Part shown: positions 51,879 through 59,495 of the stretch, piece after piece
Numbering within the stretch: the first letter of the stretch is position 1
How the letters are laid out: every line of letters starts with the position of its first letter
From: JBLNDJ01 sp050261515
GTDB lineage: Bacteria; Acidobacteriota; Terriglobia; Bryobacterales; Bryobacteraceae
Assembly (NCBI GenBank): GCA_050261515.1
Contig: JBLNDJ010000009.1
Coordinates: 1-64,000 of the forward strand
Reading direction: 5' to 3'
DNA: 64,000 bases
The notes under the pieces: generated by a model
Told to the model about the DNA's origin: nothing
Databases searched by the model: none
Seen by the model: only the letters and a program-made list of their open reading frames with translations
Position numbers and translations under genes: made by a program

Positions 51879-52949
51879 TTATTTTTTTGCGGCCGCCTGG
51901 ACGCGCTCCCAGGCCGTGCGCGTGTTCGTTGCAACGCGGTCGGCGTTCTGAAACGGAATCATCCAGCCGGGGTATTCGGGCGGCAGCGCGCTGGCTTCAT
52001 CGAGCCGCTGGACCTCGTCTTTTGTGAGCTTCACCTCGGAGGCGGCGAGGTTGTCCGCGAGCTGGCCCATGTGCCTGACGCCGATAATGACCGAGGTCAC
52101 GAACGGCCGCGTGAGCAGCCAGGCGAGCGAGATGCGCGCGGGGGTGCAGTTGTGGGCCTTCGCGATCGGAGCCATCACATCGAGAATGCGCCACGCGCGC
52201 TCCTTATCGACGATGGGGAAGTCGAACTCCGAGCGCCGCGAATTCGCCGGCTTCTGGTTCTCGCGCGTGTATTTGCCCGAGAGCAGGCCGCCGGCGAGCG
52301 GGCTCCACACGAGCAGCCCGGTCTTCTCCTCCTCGAGCAGCGGAACGATTTCGCGCTCGATGTCGCGGCCGGCGATCGAGTAATACGCTTGCAGCGTGTC
52401 GAAGCGCGCGAGGCCTTTGAATTCGGAGATCGCAAGCGCCTTGGCGAGCTTCCACGCCTGCCAGTTGGAGCAGCCGATGTAGCGCACCTTGCCGTGCTCC
52501 ACGAGCGTATCGAGCGCGCGCAGGGTTTCCTCGACGGGCGTGATGATGTCGGTGGCGTGTATCTGGTAGAGGTCGATGTATCCGGTCTGGAGACGGCGGA
52601 GGCTGGCCTCCACCGCGTCCATGATGTGGCCGCGCGAGGCACCCGCGTCGTTGCGGCCGTGGCCGGTGCGGCCGAAGACCTTCGTCGCGATGACGACGTC
52701 CTTGCGCGCGATGTTCAGGTTTTTGAGCGACTGGCCGAGAATGGTTTCGGCCGCGCCTTCCGAGTAGACGTCGGCGGTGTCGAAGAAGTTGACGCCGGCG
52801 TCGAATGCGGCTTTGACAAGCTGGTCGGCCTCGGCCTGGCCCACCGCGCCGATCGCTCTGAACGGCCCCTGGCCGCCTCCGAACGTCATGGTGCCGAGGC
52901 ATAAATGCGACACGAATATGCCGGTATTTCCAAGCGTTTTGTATTCCAT
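51879..52949 (-). CDS. Aldo/keto reductase 2
   Basis: This 356-residue paralogue starts at ATG 52949. Tetrad D57, Y62, K90 and H131 (FFDTADVYSEG, ATKVFG, LYQIHATD) is complete. The insert TFGGGQGPFRAIGAVG near residue 22-37 marks a different subgroup from its neighbour. The two genes are cotranscribed, 9 bp apart. Substrate unknown. Confidence 0.92.
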   Translation of the reverse strand: MEYKTLGNTGIFVSHLCLGTMTFGGGQGPFRAIGAVGQAEADQLVKAAFDAGVNFFDTADVYSEGAAETILGQSLKNLNIARKDVVIATKVFGRTGHGRNDAGASRGHIMDAVEASLRRLQTGYIDLYQIHATDIITPVEETLRALDTLVEHGKVRYIGCSNWQAWKLAKALAISEFKGLARFDTLQAYYSIAGRDIEREIVPLLEEEKTGLLVWSPLAGGLLSGKYTRENQKPANSRRSEFDFPIVDKERAWRILDVMAPIAKAHNCTPARISLAWLLTRPFVTSVIIGVRHMGQLADNLAASEVKLTKDEVQRLDEASALPPEYPGWMIPFQNADRVATNTRTAWERVQAAAKK

Positions 52950-53051
52950 GTGCCCCCTCGATCTTATTAGAAAACACTGCGGGCGCCGGGTTGTGCCCAA
53001 GCGCGGCACATCATATCGTGCTCCGGCGCCGGTGAATGCTAAAATTGGCCG

Positions 53052-53753
53052 ATGAAAAAATCCGCCCTCCTGATTCTGGCGGCTTGCCTGGCCGCCGCCC
53101 CCCGCGCCGCGCGCGCCGCCGACGTGCCCGCCTTCCGCGATCTGTTCAACGGCAAAGACCTCTCGGGCTGGGTCTTCGTCAATACGCCGCCCGACACATG
53201 GCACGTCGAGAACGGCATGATCGTCTGCTCAGGCCGCCCCACCGGCGTGATGCGCACCGACAAACAGTACGAGAACTTCATTCTGCACGTTGAGTGGATG
53301 CACACCGAGCCCGGCGGGAATTCCGGCACGTTCCTGTGGAGCGGCGCGACTCCGAATCCCGATAGCCCGTTCCCGAACGGCGTCGAGGTGCAGATGCTCG
53401 AGCTCGACTGGGTCAAACTCAACACAAAGCCGGGCAAGCCTGCGCCGCCCGACGCTTACGTTCACGGCGAGTTGTTCGGCGTCGGCAAGGTGAAGACCAC
53501 GCCCGACAACCCGCGCGGCGAACGCAGCAAGTCGATCGAGAACCGCTGTAAGCCGCGCAATGAGTGGAACACCTACGACATCGTCGCCGTCGATGGCGTC
53601 CTGAAGCTCGCTGTAAACGGCAAGTTCGTCAACGGCATCAGCCGGTCCACGCAGAAGAAAGGGTATATCTGCCTGGAGTCCGAGGGCGGGAAGATCTACT
53701 TCCGCAACATTCGGATTCTGGAACTGCCGCCGGGCGTGCCGCTGCCCGAGTAG
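53052..53753 (+). CDS. Secreted DUF1080 protein (3-keto-disaccharide hydrolase domain)
   Basis: This 233-residue protein has a signal peptide (residues 1-22) and a concanavalin-like DUF1080 domain: FRDLFNGKDLSGW, WHVENGMIVCSG, TDKQYENFILHVEWM, GNSGTFLWSG and LAVNGKFVNGISRST, with the terminal GKIYFRNIRIL. DUF1080 proteins act on 3-keto-glucosides or bind plant-derived sugars, matching the Gfo/Idh and GH109-like genes upstream. Its substrate is not predicted. Confidence 0.9.
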   Translation: MKKSALLILAACLAAAPRAARAADVPAFRDLFNGKDLSGWVFVNTPPDTWHVENGMIVCSGRPTGVMRTDKQYENFILHVEWMHTEPGGNSGTFLWSGATPNPDSPFPNGVEVQMLELDWVKLNTKPGKPAPPDAYVHGELFGVGKVKTTPDNPRGERSKSIENRCKPRNEWNTYDIVAVDGVLKLAVNGKFVNGISRSTQKKGYICLESEGGKIYFRNIRILELPPGVPLPE

Positions 53754-53877
53754 ACCGGCCGCCCACGCACTTCTAAGGTGAATGCGGCTGCGCTACCCCC
53801 GCAAGCCTTAGTACGAGTCCGTCTTGCGCCTTAGAGCAGGCGAGTCCATACTCTGAGCAGAGGCGAGATAAACACCT

Positions 53878-54207
53878 GTGAGATGGATCGCTGCGCTTCT
53901 GCTCTTCGCGTTTTCCGGCTTATCGGAGGAATTGCCGAGACCTGCGTGCAACGCTCGGAATCGAGGTAGTTTGTGGCCCGAGCAAGCGAATTCGGACGCC
54001 GCCTTTGCCCGGCGCGCGGCCCGGTGCGGCGAACTCCGCATGTGCTCGCTCGGGACGTGGAAATATGGCTGGCAGCCGCTGACCGTCCACATCGGCCGGC
54101 TTGGCAAATCCCCGGCCCGCTCGATTCCCGGCTGCCCGGCTACGGCCGCAAGCGCGGCGTCGCCTGAGCCGGTCCTCGCCCAAAACGCGAAACCGGAAAG
54201 CAGGTAG
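53878..54207 (+). CDS. Small secreted cysteine-containing protein
   Basis: The gene encodes 109 residues from GTG 53878 with GAGGCGAG upstream. A signal peptide (WIAALLLFAFSGLSEE) is followed by CNARNRGSLWPEQAN, then AARCGELRMCSLGTWKYGWQPLTV. Two cysteines after the first cannot be paired with certainty. I recall similar short Acidobacterial secreted proteins but have no family name. It lies 31 bp upstream of the operator before ric. Confidence 0.5.
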   Translation: MRWIAALLLFAFSGLSEELPRPACNARNRGSLWPEQANSDAAFARRAARCGELRMCSLGTWKYGWQPLTVHIGRLGKSPARSIPGCPATAASAASPEPVLAQNAKPESR

Positions 54208-54237
54208 GCCGCCGGAGGAACCGCCCCGAGGCAGGGC

Positions 54238-54251
54238 GTGACCGGAGTCAC
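54238..54251. promoter_or_regulatory. Palindromic operator GTGAC-N4-GTCAC upstream of ric
   Basis: The site reads GTGACCGGAGTCAC and is centred 57-71 bases before the ric ATG. A CACAAT hexamer at 54274-54279 lies exactly 22 bases downstream, where a -10 element belongs if an FNR/CRP-like activator binds centred at -41.5. The predicted start near 54286 leaves a 23-base leader with AAAGGAGAG. Confidence 0.7.
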
Positions 54252-54308
54252 TGCCTCCCAACCCGCTCCGCTCCACAATCAAACCAGAGGGACAAAGGAG
54301 GAGAGTCA

Positions 54309-55019
54309 ATGACAGCCACCGTTACTTTGGCCGATCTGGCCGCCAAGTCTTTGGCCGCAATTCGAATCCTGGAACAATATGGCCTCGACTACTGCTGCGG
54401 AGGCAAGCAACCGTTCGAAGAAGCATGCCTCGCGAAGGGGCTCCAACCCGCACAGATCCTGCGAGAGGTCGATGATGCGGCGGTGGCCGGAGCCGCCGGC
54501 CGGGACTGGCAAACCGCGCCGCTCGATGAACTCGTGAAGCACATCGTCGAGACTCACCACGCCTATCTCAAGCTGGATTTGCCGGTTCTGCAGGCTCGCA
54601 TCGAAAAGGTCGTAAGCGTACACGGCGCCCGGGATCCCCAGAAGTTGCCTCGCCTCGCAGCGGTCTTCAGCGGCCTGCGCAACGAACTGGAGATGCATAT
54701 GCAAAAAGAAGAGCGGATTCTGTTTCCGTTCATCGAGCAGTACAGGATCGCGGAGTTGCAGAACAAACCGGCGCCGCCGGTGCCGTTCGGTTCCATCGCA
54801 AATCCCATCGCGATGATGGAACGTGAACATGCCGGCGCCGGCGATGCGCTACAGGAGATCCGAAACCTCACCGGCGATTTCACTCCCCCGGCTTACGCCT
54901 GTGCTACCGTGCGGGCGCTGTACGATGGGTTGAAGGCACTCGAAGAGGACCTCCACGTTCACATTCATCTGGAAAACAACATTCTCTTCCCGCGCGCCAT
55001 TGCCGTGGAGAAGCGTTAA
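54309..55019 (+). CDS. ric: Iron-sulfur cluster repair di-iron protein (Ric/YtfE/ScdA)
   Basis: This 236-residue protein repairs Fe-S clusters damaged by nitric oxide or peroxide. The N-terminal DUF542/ScdA_N segment YGLDYCCGGKQPF supplies C29 and C30, and the hemerythrin-like domain gives iron ligands in VETHHAYLK, LEMHMQKEERILFP, REHAGAGD and HIHLENNILFP. AAAGGAG precedes the start. First gene of the plus arm of the nitrogen-oxide island. Confidence 0.93.
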   Translation: MTATVTLADLAAKSLAAIRILEQYGLDYCCGGKQPFEEACLAKGLQPAQILREVDDAAVAGAAGRDWQTAPLDELVKHIVETHHAYLKLDLPVLQARIEKVVSVHGARDPQKLPRLAAVFSGLRNELEMHMQKEERILFPFIEQYRIAELQNKPAPPVPFGSIANPIAMMEREHAGAGDALQEIRNLTGDFTPPAYACATVRALYDGLKALEEDLHVHIHLENNILFPRAIAVEKR

Positions 55020-55054
55020 TTCAACCGCAGTCCCCGCGGCAGGAATGGAGCAGC

Positions 55055-56377
55055 ATGCGCCCCGCCGGCCCCGTTCAAATTGAAACCGCCCTGCAAAGGA
55101 TGGTGACGGTCTACGTCGTAACAGGCCTGCTGTTTCTGGTGCTGCCAGGGACTTTCCTCGGCGTCTGGAATCTGATTTCGATCAGCAGCCAGCATTCCCT
55201 CGGAAGGCTGTCTCCCGCCTGGCTCCAGGCCCACGGCCACGCTCAAATCTTCGGTTGGCTGGGGACTTTCATCATCGGCATTGGCTATTACTCGCTCTCA
55301 AAGATGGGCGGACTGATGCCGTTCGCCGTAAGCCGGGGATGGGTGAGTTGGGCCCTGTGGACCATTGGGGTCGCCCTCCGGTGGGTCGCCAACGTCACCG
55401 GGATCGATTGGAGATTCCTGCTGCCGGCCTCGGCAACTCTTCAACTGGCCGCCTTCACGATCTTCTTCGTTACGGTGAGCCGGCATAAGCCATCGACACC
55501 CTCGACGAAGCGCAAGCCAATCGCAGCGTGGATGAAGCTTGTGATCGCATCCACGGTACTGTTCTGGTTGGCGCTGCTGGCGAATCTGGCGGGAACCGTC
55601 ATGTTGGCTTTGACGGCGGCCCAACCGGAAATTCCTCACCGGCTGGATCAGCGTTATCTGTTTGTGGCCGCCTGGGGCTTCCCAGTCCTGGCCGTTTGGG
55701 GATTCAACGCCAAGTGGCTTCCTGTTTTCCTGGGACTTCGCGGGCCGCACAGCCGGAAGCTCATGACGGCCCTGGGGGTGCTTGTCGCCAGTCTCGCCGC
55801 CGCCGCGGCCGGCCATTTTCGCGCCGCGGCGCTCCTGCTGCTCTGCGCGAGCGGCCTGGCCGCCGATGCGCTCAATATCTTTCGACGAGCGGAGCGGCCC
55901 GCAAAGACTCTCGGGGTCTCCGCATTGTTCCCGCTCTTTGTGCGAGGCGCTTATGTCTGGCTCCTGCTCGCAGCGGCGCTTGGTATCTATGCGGCATATT
56001 CGGATCGCTTTGGCGGCGTCTGGGGCGCTTCGCGCCATGCGCTGACGGTTGGATTCCTCGCCACCATGGTTTTCGCGATCGGTCAGAGAGTCCTGCCCGC
56101 CTTCTGCGGCATGCGAGTGCTCTTCAGCAAACGCCTCATGGGAATTTCCCTGATCGCGTTGAATGCCGGATGCGCCCTGCGGGTGCTGTCCGAAATTCCG
56201 GCATACGAAGCGAACGTGCGGCTGGCGTGGGCACTCCTTCCGATATCCGCGATCACCGAATTGACCGCGGTGACGCTGTTCGCCCTGAATATGGCCGTCA
56301 CCCTGGTGCTGCCGCCTCCCACGGCGGCGGCGCGGGGACCGGAAGTGGTGCGTGACCCCGGTCACTGCGTTTCCTGA
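55055..56377 (+). CDS. NnrS-like membrane protein
   Basis: This 440-residue protein has about 11-12 hydrophobic helices and the segment AWLQAHGHAQIFGWLGTFIIGIGYY near the start, with histidines typical of NnrS, a heme- and copper-containing protein that protects against nitric oxide. Similar helices occur in heme-copper oxidases, so the family name is provisional. It is 35 bp downstream of ric. Its 3' end carries the second operator. Confidence 0.8.
   Translation: MRPAGPVQIETALQRMVTVYVVTGLLFLVLPGTFLGVWNLISISSQHSLGRLSPAWLQAHGHAQIFGWLGTFIIGIGYYSLSKMGGLMPFAVSRGWVSWALWTIGVALRWVANVTGIDWRFLLPASATLQLAAFTIFFVTVSRHKPSTPSTKRKPIAAWMKLVIASTVLFWLALLANLAGTVMLALTAAQPEIPHRLDQRYLFVAAWGFPVLAVWGFNAKWLPVFLGLRGPHSRKLMTALGVLVASLAAAAAGHFRAAALLLLCASGLAADALNIFRRAERPAKTLGVSALFPLFVRGAYVWLLLAAALGIYAAYSDRFGGVWGASRHALTVGFLATMVFAIGQRVLPAFCGMRVLFSKRLMGISLIALNAGCALRVLSEIPAYEANVRLAWALLPISAITELTAVTLFALNMAVTLVLPPPTAAARGPEVVRDPGHCVS
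56352..56365. promoter_or_regulatory. Palindromic operator GTGAC-N4-GTCAC before the DUF438 gene
   Basis: The site GTGACCCCGGTCAC lies inside the last codons of the NnrS-like gene. TAACCT at 56388-56393 stands 22 bases downstream, the same spacing as at ric, and matches the strongest -10 positions (T, A and the final T). A start near 56400 would leave only about ten bases before the ATG at 56410, so the promoter assignment is tentative. Confidence 0.55.
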
Positions 56378-56409
56378 CCGCACCGTTTAACCTAAGAACA
56401 GGACGAACG

Positions 56410-57651
56410 ATGAGCGAACTAATCGACAACCAGGCGCAGCGAGTGCGGATTCTGAAAGGGATCATCAAGAAGCTGCATGCCGGAGCGCCGCAGGATGAAG
56501 TGCGGCAGGAACTGAAAGAGCTGGTCAAGCAGACGGATTACGCGGAGATCATGGCGATGGAGCAGGAACTCATCGCCGATGGGATGCCCGTTTCGGAAAT
56601 TCAGGGCATGTGCGATCTCCACTCCCAGGTGACAAGGGAAGTGCTGGTGCAACTGGCGCCGGCTCCGTTGGCTCCCGGACACCCCGTCGATACGTTCCGG
56701 CGGGAGAACGAAGCTCTTCGCGAGTCGATCGCCAGAATGCAGCAGGCGATGGATCAGATCCTGGAGCTGGGTGATGAAGACGACCCCAGGCCCGCGCTGC
56801 TGCTGTGGCGCCAAAGCGTAAACGAATTGCAGGACGTGGACAAGCACTATCAGCGAAAAGAGCATCTCCTGTTCACGTGCCTGGAGCGGCATGGTGTTTC
56901 GGGACCGTCCAAGGTGATGTGGGGCAAGGATGACGAGAACCGCGAACTGCTGAAGGAATTGAGCGCCGCCCTGCGGGAGGCGGACATAACGGCGGCGGAG
57001 TGCAAACTTCTGGCGTCCACGGCCGGGGCCTCGACTGCCGATGCGCTGAAAGAGATGATCTACAAAGAGGAGCATATCCTCTTCCCGATCTGTCTTCAAA
57101 GATTCACAGCGGATGAGTGGGCTGAGATCTGGGCGTCATCGCCCCGCTACGGCTGGTGCCTGGTAGAGCCGCGGGAGGGATACCGGCCGCAGATCGCGCA
57201 GGACGACGCTCAGCCGGCGGCCGGCAAAGGAGTGATGCTGCCGACCGGAAATCTGACGCTCGAACAACTTACCGCGATCTTCTCTACGCTTCCGGTGGAT
57301 CTCACGTTCGTGGATGCAGACGACCGGGTGGCCTTCTTCTCGGAGGGACCGAACCGCGTCTTCGCCCGCAGCCGGGCAATCATCGGACGGAAGGTGCAAA
57401 ACTGCCATCCTCCGCGCAGTGTTGACGTGGTGGATCGAATCCTGAGCGACTTTCGTGAAGGGAAGCGACACGTCGCCGAGTTCTGGATTCAGTTCACGGG
57501 CCGGTTTATTCACATTCGCTACTTTGCGGTACGGGATCAGGAGGGCCGGTACCTGGGCACCCTGGAGGTGACCCAGGACATCAGCCACATTCGCGCTCTC
57601 GAAGGGGAACGGCGATTGCTCGAGTACGACACTCCGGTGGGGGCTGCCTGA
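56410..57651 (+). CDS. DUF438/hemerythrin/PAS sensor protein
   Basis: This 413-residue protein has an N-terminal DUF438 (residues 1-75: RVRILKGIIKKLHAGAPQDEV and MAMEQELIADGMPVSEIQGMCDLHSQV), a hemerythrin-like region (about 90-265: LLLWRQSVNELQDVDKHYQRKEHLLF, MIYKEEHILFPICLQRF) and a C-terminal PAS domain (285-395: IFSTLPVDLTFVDADDRVAFFSEG). Such proteins are thought to sense NO or O2 through di-iron; function is not established. It is followed by the DUF1858-DUF2249 gene with a one-base overlap. Confidence 0.88.
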   Translation: MSELIDNQAQRVRILKGIIKKLHAGAPQDEVRQELKELVKQTDYAEIMAMEQELIADGMPVSEIQGMCDLHSQVTREVLVQLAPAPLAPGHPVDTFRRENEALRESIARMQQAMDQILELGDEDDPRPALLLWRQSVNELQDVDKHYQRKEHLLFTCLERHGVSGPSKVMWGKDDENRELLKELSAALREADITAAECKLLASTAGASTADALKEMIYKEEHILFPICLQRFTADEWAEIWASSPRYGWCLVEPREGYRPQIAQDDAQPAAGKGVMLPTGNLTLEQLTAIFSTLPVDLTFVDADDRVAFFSEGPNRVFARSRAIIGRKVQNCHPPRSVDVVDRILSDFREGKRHVAEFWIQFTGRFIHIRYFAVRDQEGRYLGTLEVTQDISHIRALEGERRLLEYDTPVGAA

Positions 57652-58169
57652 TGAAGCTGCGTATCGATCCCGACACGACAGTCGGGGCATTGCTGGAAGC
57701 CTACCCCGAAGCGGAAACTGTGCTCATCGAGCTTGCGCCCGCTTTCGCCAAGCTTCGCAATCCGGTGGTCCGGCGGACCGTAGCCAGAATCGCGACCTTG
57801 GAGCAGGCGGCGAAGATCGGCGGCATCAGCCTTCGCACGATGATTGAGAAACTGCGGATCTCGACCGGAGAATGCGGTGTCGATGTGCAGGGCCCCTCGA
57901 TCGGGGATGAACCGGGAGAAGTCCCCGCCTGGGTGACCGGCGGTCGAGTCGTAGAGGAAGTCGATGCCGAAGGGATGTTGGCGCGCGGCATTCACCCTAT
58001 CGGAAAAGTCCGGGAGGCAGTCGCCGCGCTCGGGCCGGGGGAGCTGGTCCTGCTGCGCGCTCCCTTCCGCCCGCAGCCGCTCATCGACACGATGCGCCGG
58101 GCGGGCGCGCAAGCCTATTGCGTGCCGGATGGCCGCAGCCACGTTACCTATTTCGCGCGGGCGTTGTAG
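57651..58169 (+). CDS. DUF1858-DUF2249 protein
   Basis: This 172-residue protein has DUF1858 (residues 1-70: IDPDTTVGALLEAYPEAETVLIELAP) and DUF2249 (about 95-170: EGMLARGIHPIGKVREAVAALGPGELVLLRAPFRPQPLIDTMRRAG). Domains recur next to ric and hybrid-cluster genes; the DUF2249 domain resembles TusA-like sulfur-carrier folds. ATG overlaps the DUF438 stop. It is the last gene of the plus arm, ending 6 bp from the convergent minus arm. Confidence 0.85.
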   Translation: MKLRIDPDTTVGALLEAYPEAETVLIELAPAFAKLRNPVVRRTVARIATLEQAAKIGGISLRTMIEKLRISTGECGVDVQGPSIGDEPGEVPAWVTGGRVVEEVDAEGMLARGIHPIGKVREAVAALGPGELVLLRAPFRPQPLIDTMRRAGAQAYCVPDGRSHVTYFARAL

Positions 58170-58175
58170 TTGATC

Positions 58176-58412
58176 TCATCCCCTCCGCACGTCGGAATCG
58201 ATTCGATCGACGAAGCGATAGAGGGCAAAACAGGCCGCAAACAACACTGCAGAGAGGATCGCCCCGGGCACAGCCACCTCCCGGTGCCCGGCCAGGTACG
58301 ATTCCAGGGTCGCGGACAACAGCCAGATCTGCACGATCAGGAGGACGACGATGAGCACCATCGCGCCGTCGATGGCCGTTAGTCCGCGATTCTGAGACGG
58401 GTTGGCGTTCAT
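58176..58412 (-). CDS. Small membrane protein (DUF6755-like)
   Basis: This 78-residue protein has two membrane helices: GAMVLIVVLLIVQIWLLSATL and PGAILSAVLFAACFALYRFVD. It resembles small membrane proteins found next to Rieske genes (DUF6755 by recall). Its ATG overlaps the Rieske stop by 4 bp. A role as an anchor or stabiliser of the electron-transfer complex is inferred from its position. Confidence 0.7.
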   Translation of the reverse strand: MNANPSQNRGLTAIDGAMVLIVVLLIVQIWLLSATLESYLAGHREVAVPGAILSAVLFAACFALYRFVDRIDSDVRRG

Positions 58413-58921
58413 AGAGCTTCGCCTTCCATCCGGATGGCCACCAGCTGGCCGTCTTTCCTCTCGAGAGCAACGCGAGGCAGCGGGCGCTGCGGCGGCCCCT
58501 GCAAGACTGATCCGTCGGCGATCGAGAAGAACCCTTCGTGACAGGGGCACTCCAGCCGGTTGCGTTCTTTTTCGTAGTACACGGCGCAGGAAAGATGGGT
58601 GCATTTCTGGCTGTAGGCGACATAGTTGTCAGCGGCTGTGCGCACCAGGATGCACGGATCGTCCGCCGTCGGATAGTTGAATGTCTTTACGCCGCCCACG
58701 GGGATTTCGTCCAGTCCGGCAACGGCGGCGCGAGGGTACGAAGGCGAGCGGTGCAGCACGGACTTTGCCAGGATCCACAGATTCCCCGCCATCATGCCGA
58801 AGCTGGTCAGCGTGAGAAATTTGGTGAACTGCCGCCGGGTCACGTACCGCTCGTCGGCCGTGTACACGGAAAACTCGTCGCGCCACAACGGAGTGCTAGA
58901 AGGCTTGCGGAACCAGCTCAT
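58409..58921 (-). CDS. Rieske [2Fe-2S] protein with Tat-type signal anchor
   Basis: This 170-residue protein starts at ATG 58921. A twin-arginine-like motif (TRRQFTKFLTL, R29-R30) opens a hydrophobic helix (36-52) that may stay as an anchor. The Rieske domain has cluster ligands C107 and H109 (KCTHLSC) and C125 and H128 (CPCHEG), with disulfide cysteines C112 and C127. The usual glycine after the first histidine and the GS after CPCH are replaced (LS and EG). It overlaps the ferredoxin gene by 26 bp and the small membrane gene by 4 bp. Confidence 0.93.
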   Translation of the reverse strand: MSWFRKPSSTPLWRDEFSVYTADERYVTRRQFTKFLTLTSFGMMAGNLWILAKSVLHRSPSYPRAAVAGLDEIPVGGVKTFNYPTADDPCILVRTAADNYVAYSQKCTHLSCAVYYEKERNRLECPCHEGFFSIADGSVLQGPPQRPLPRVALERKDGQLVAIRMEGEAL

Positions 58922-59495
58922 GGTCTCCCTCCCAAACGTAGTCGGCGACGTCGATAGCAACTTCCGTGGCTCCGGCCGGGGCCATCATGTAGACCTTCGT
59001 GGTGATCTTCTGATTGCCAAACCAAAACGTATTGACCGGCTTTTCGCGCCGCGTGGCGGCGGCCGTTTCCGGTGTGATGTACGCCAGCGCCTGACTGGGG
59101 CACACGGTGGCGCACATGGGGCGTTTGCCGGCTGACGTGCGGTCGTAGCACATATCGCACTTCATCATCTGCTCGTATTGCGGAACGATTTTCGGAATTC
59201 CGAACGGACACGCCAGCACGCAGTTGGAACAAGCGATACACCGGGGCTTCAGCGACGATCCGACGATCCCGTCTTCATATTTCTTGATGGCGTCGGCCGG
59301 GCAGACCTGCGCGCAAGTCGGATCGTCGCAGTGCCAGCAGACATATGCCGCCGTGGCGATGGTCTCCTCGCGATCTACGAAATCGAAGTTGATCATCGAA
59401 ACGCCGCGGTGGGTGTCGCATTCCTCGCAGGCTTTCAGGCAGGCCTGGCATCCGATGCATCGCGAAGGATCGATATAGAATTCCATTCCGAACAT
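58896..59495 (-). CDS. Four-cluster ferredoxin-like electron-transfer subunit (DmsB/NrfC type)
   Basis: This 199-residue polyferredoxin has sixteen cysteines: C13-C16-C19-C23, C53-C56-C61-C65, C86-C89-C92-C96 and C113-C116-C128-C132, consistent with four [4Fe-4S] clusters, as in DmsB, NrfC and FdnH. It passes electrons to a molybdenum catalytic subunit. No signal peptide, so it is on the cytoplasmic side unless carried by a partner. Its ATG overlaps the TAA of the molybdoenzyme (TAATG). Confidence 0.93.
   Translation of the reverse strand: MFGMEFYIDPSRCIGCQACLKACEECDTHRGVSMINFDFVDREETIATAAYVCWHCDDPTCAQVCPADAIKKYEDGIVGSSLKPRCIACSNCVLACPFGIPKIVPQYEQMMKCDMCYDRTSAGKRPMCATVCPSQALAYITPETAAATRREKPVNTFWFGNQKITTKVYMMAPAGATEVAIDVADYVWEGDHELVPQAF

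Noticed and set aside
53808..54278. 156-residue minus-strand frame opposite the small secreted gene
   Set aside because: The plus strand carries a credible signal peptide and cysteine pattern; the minus frame shows none.
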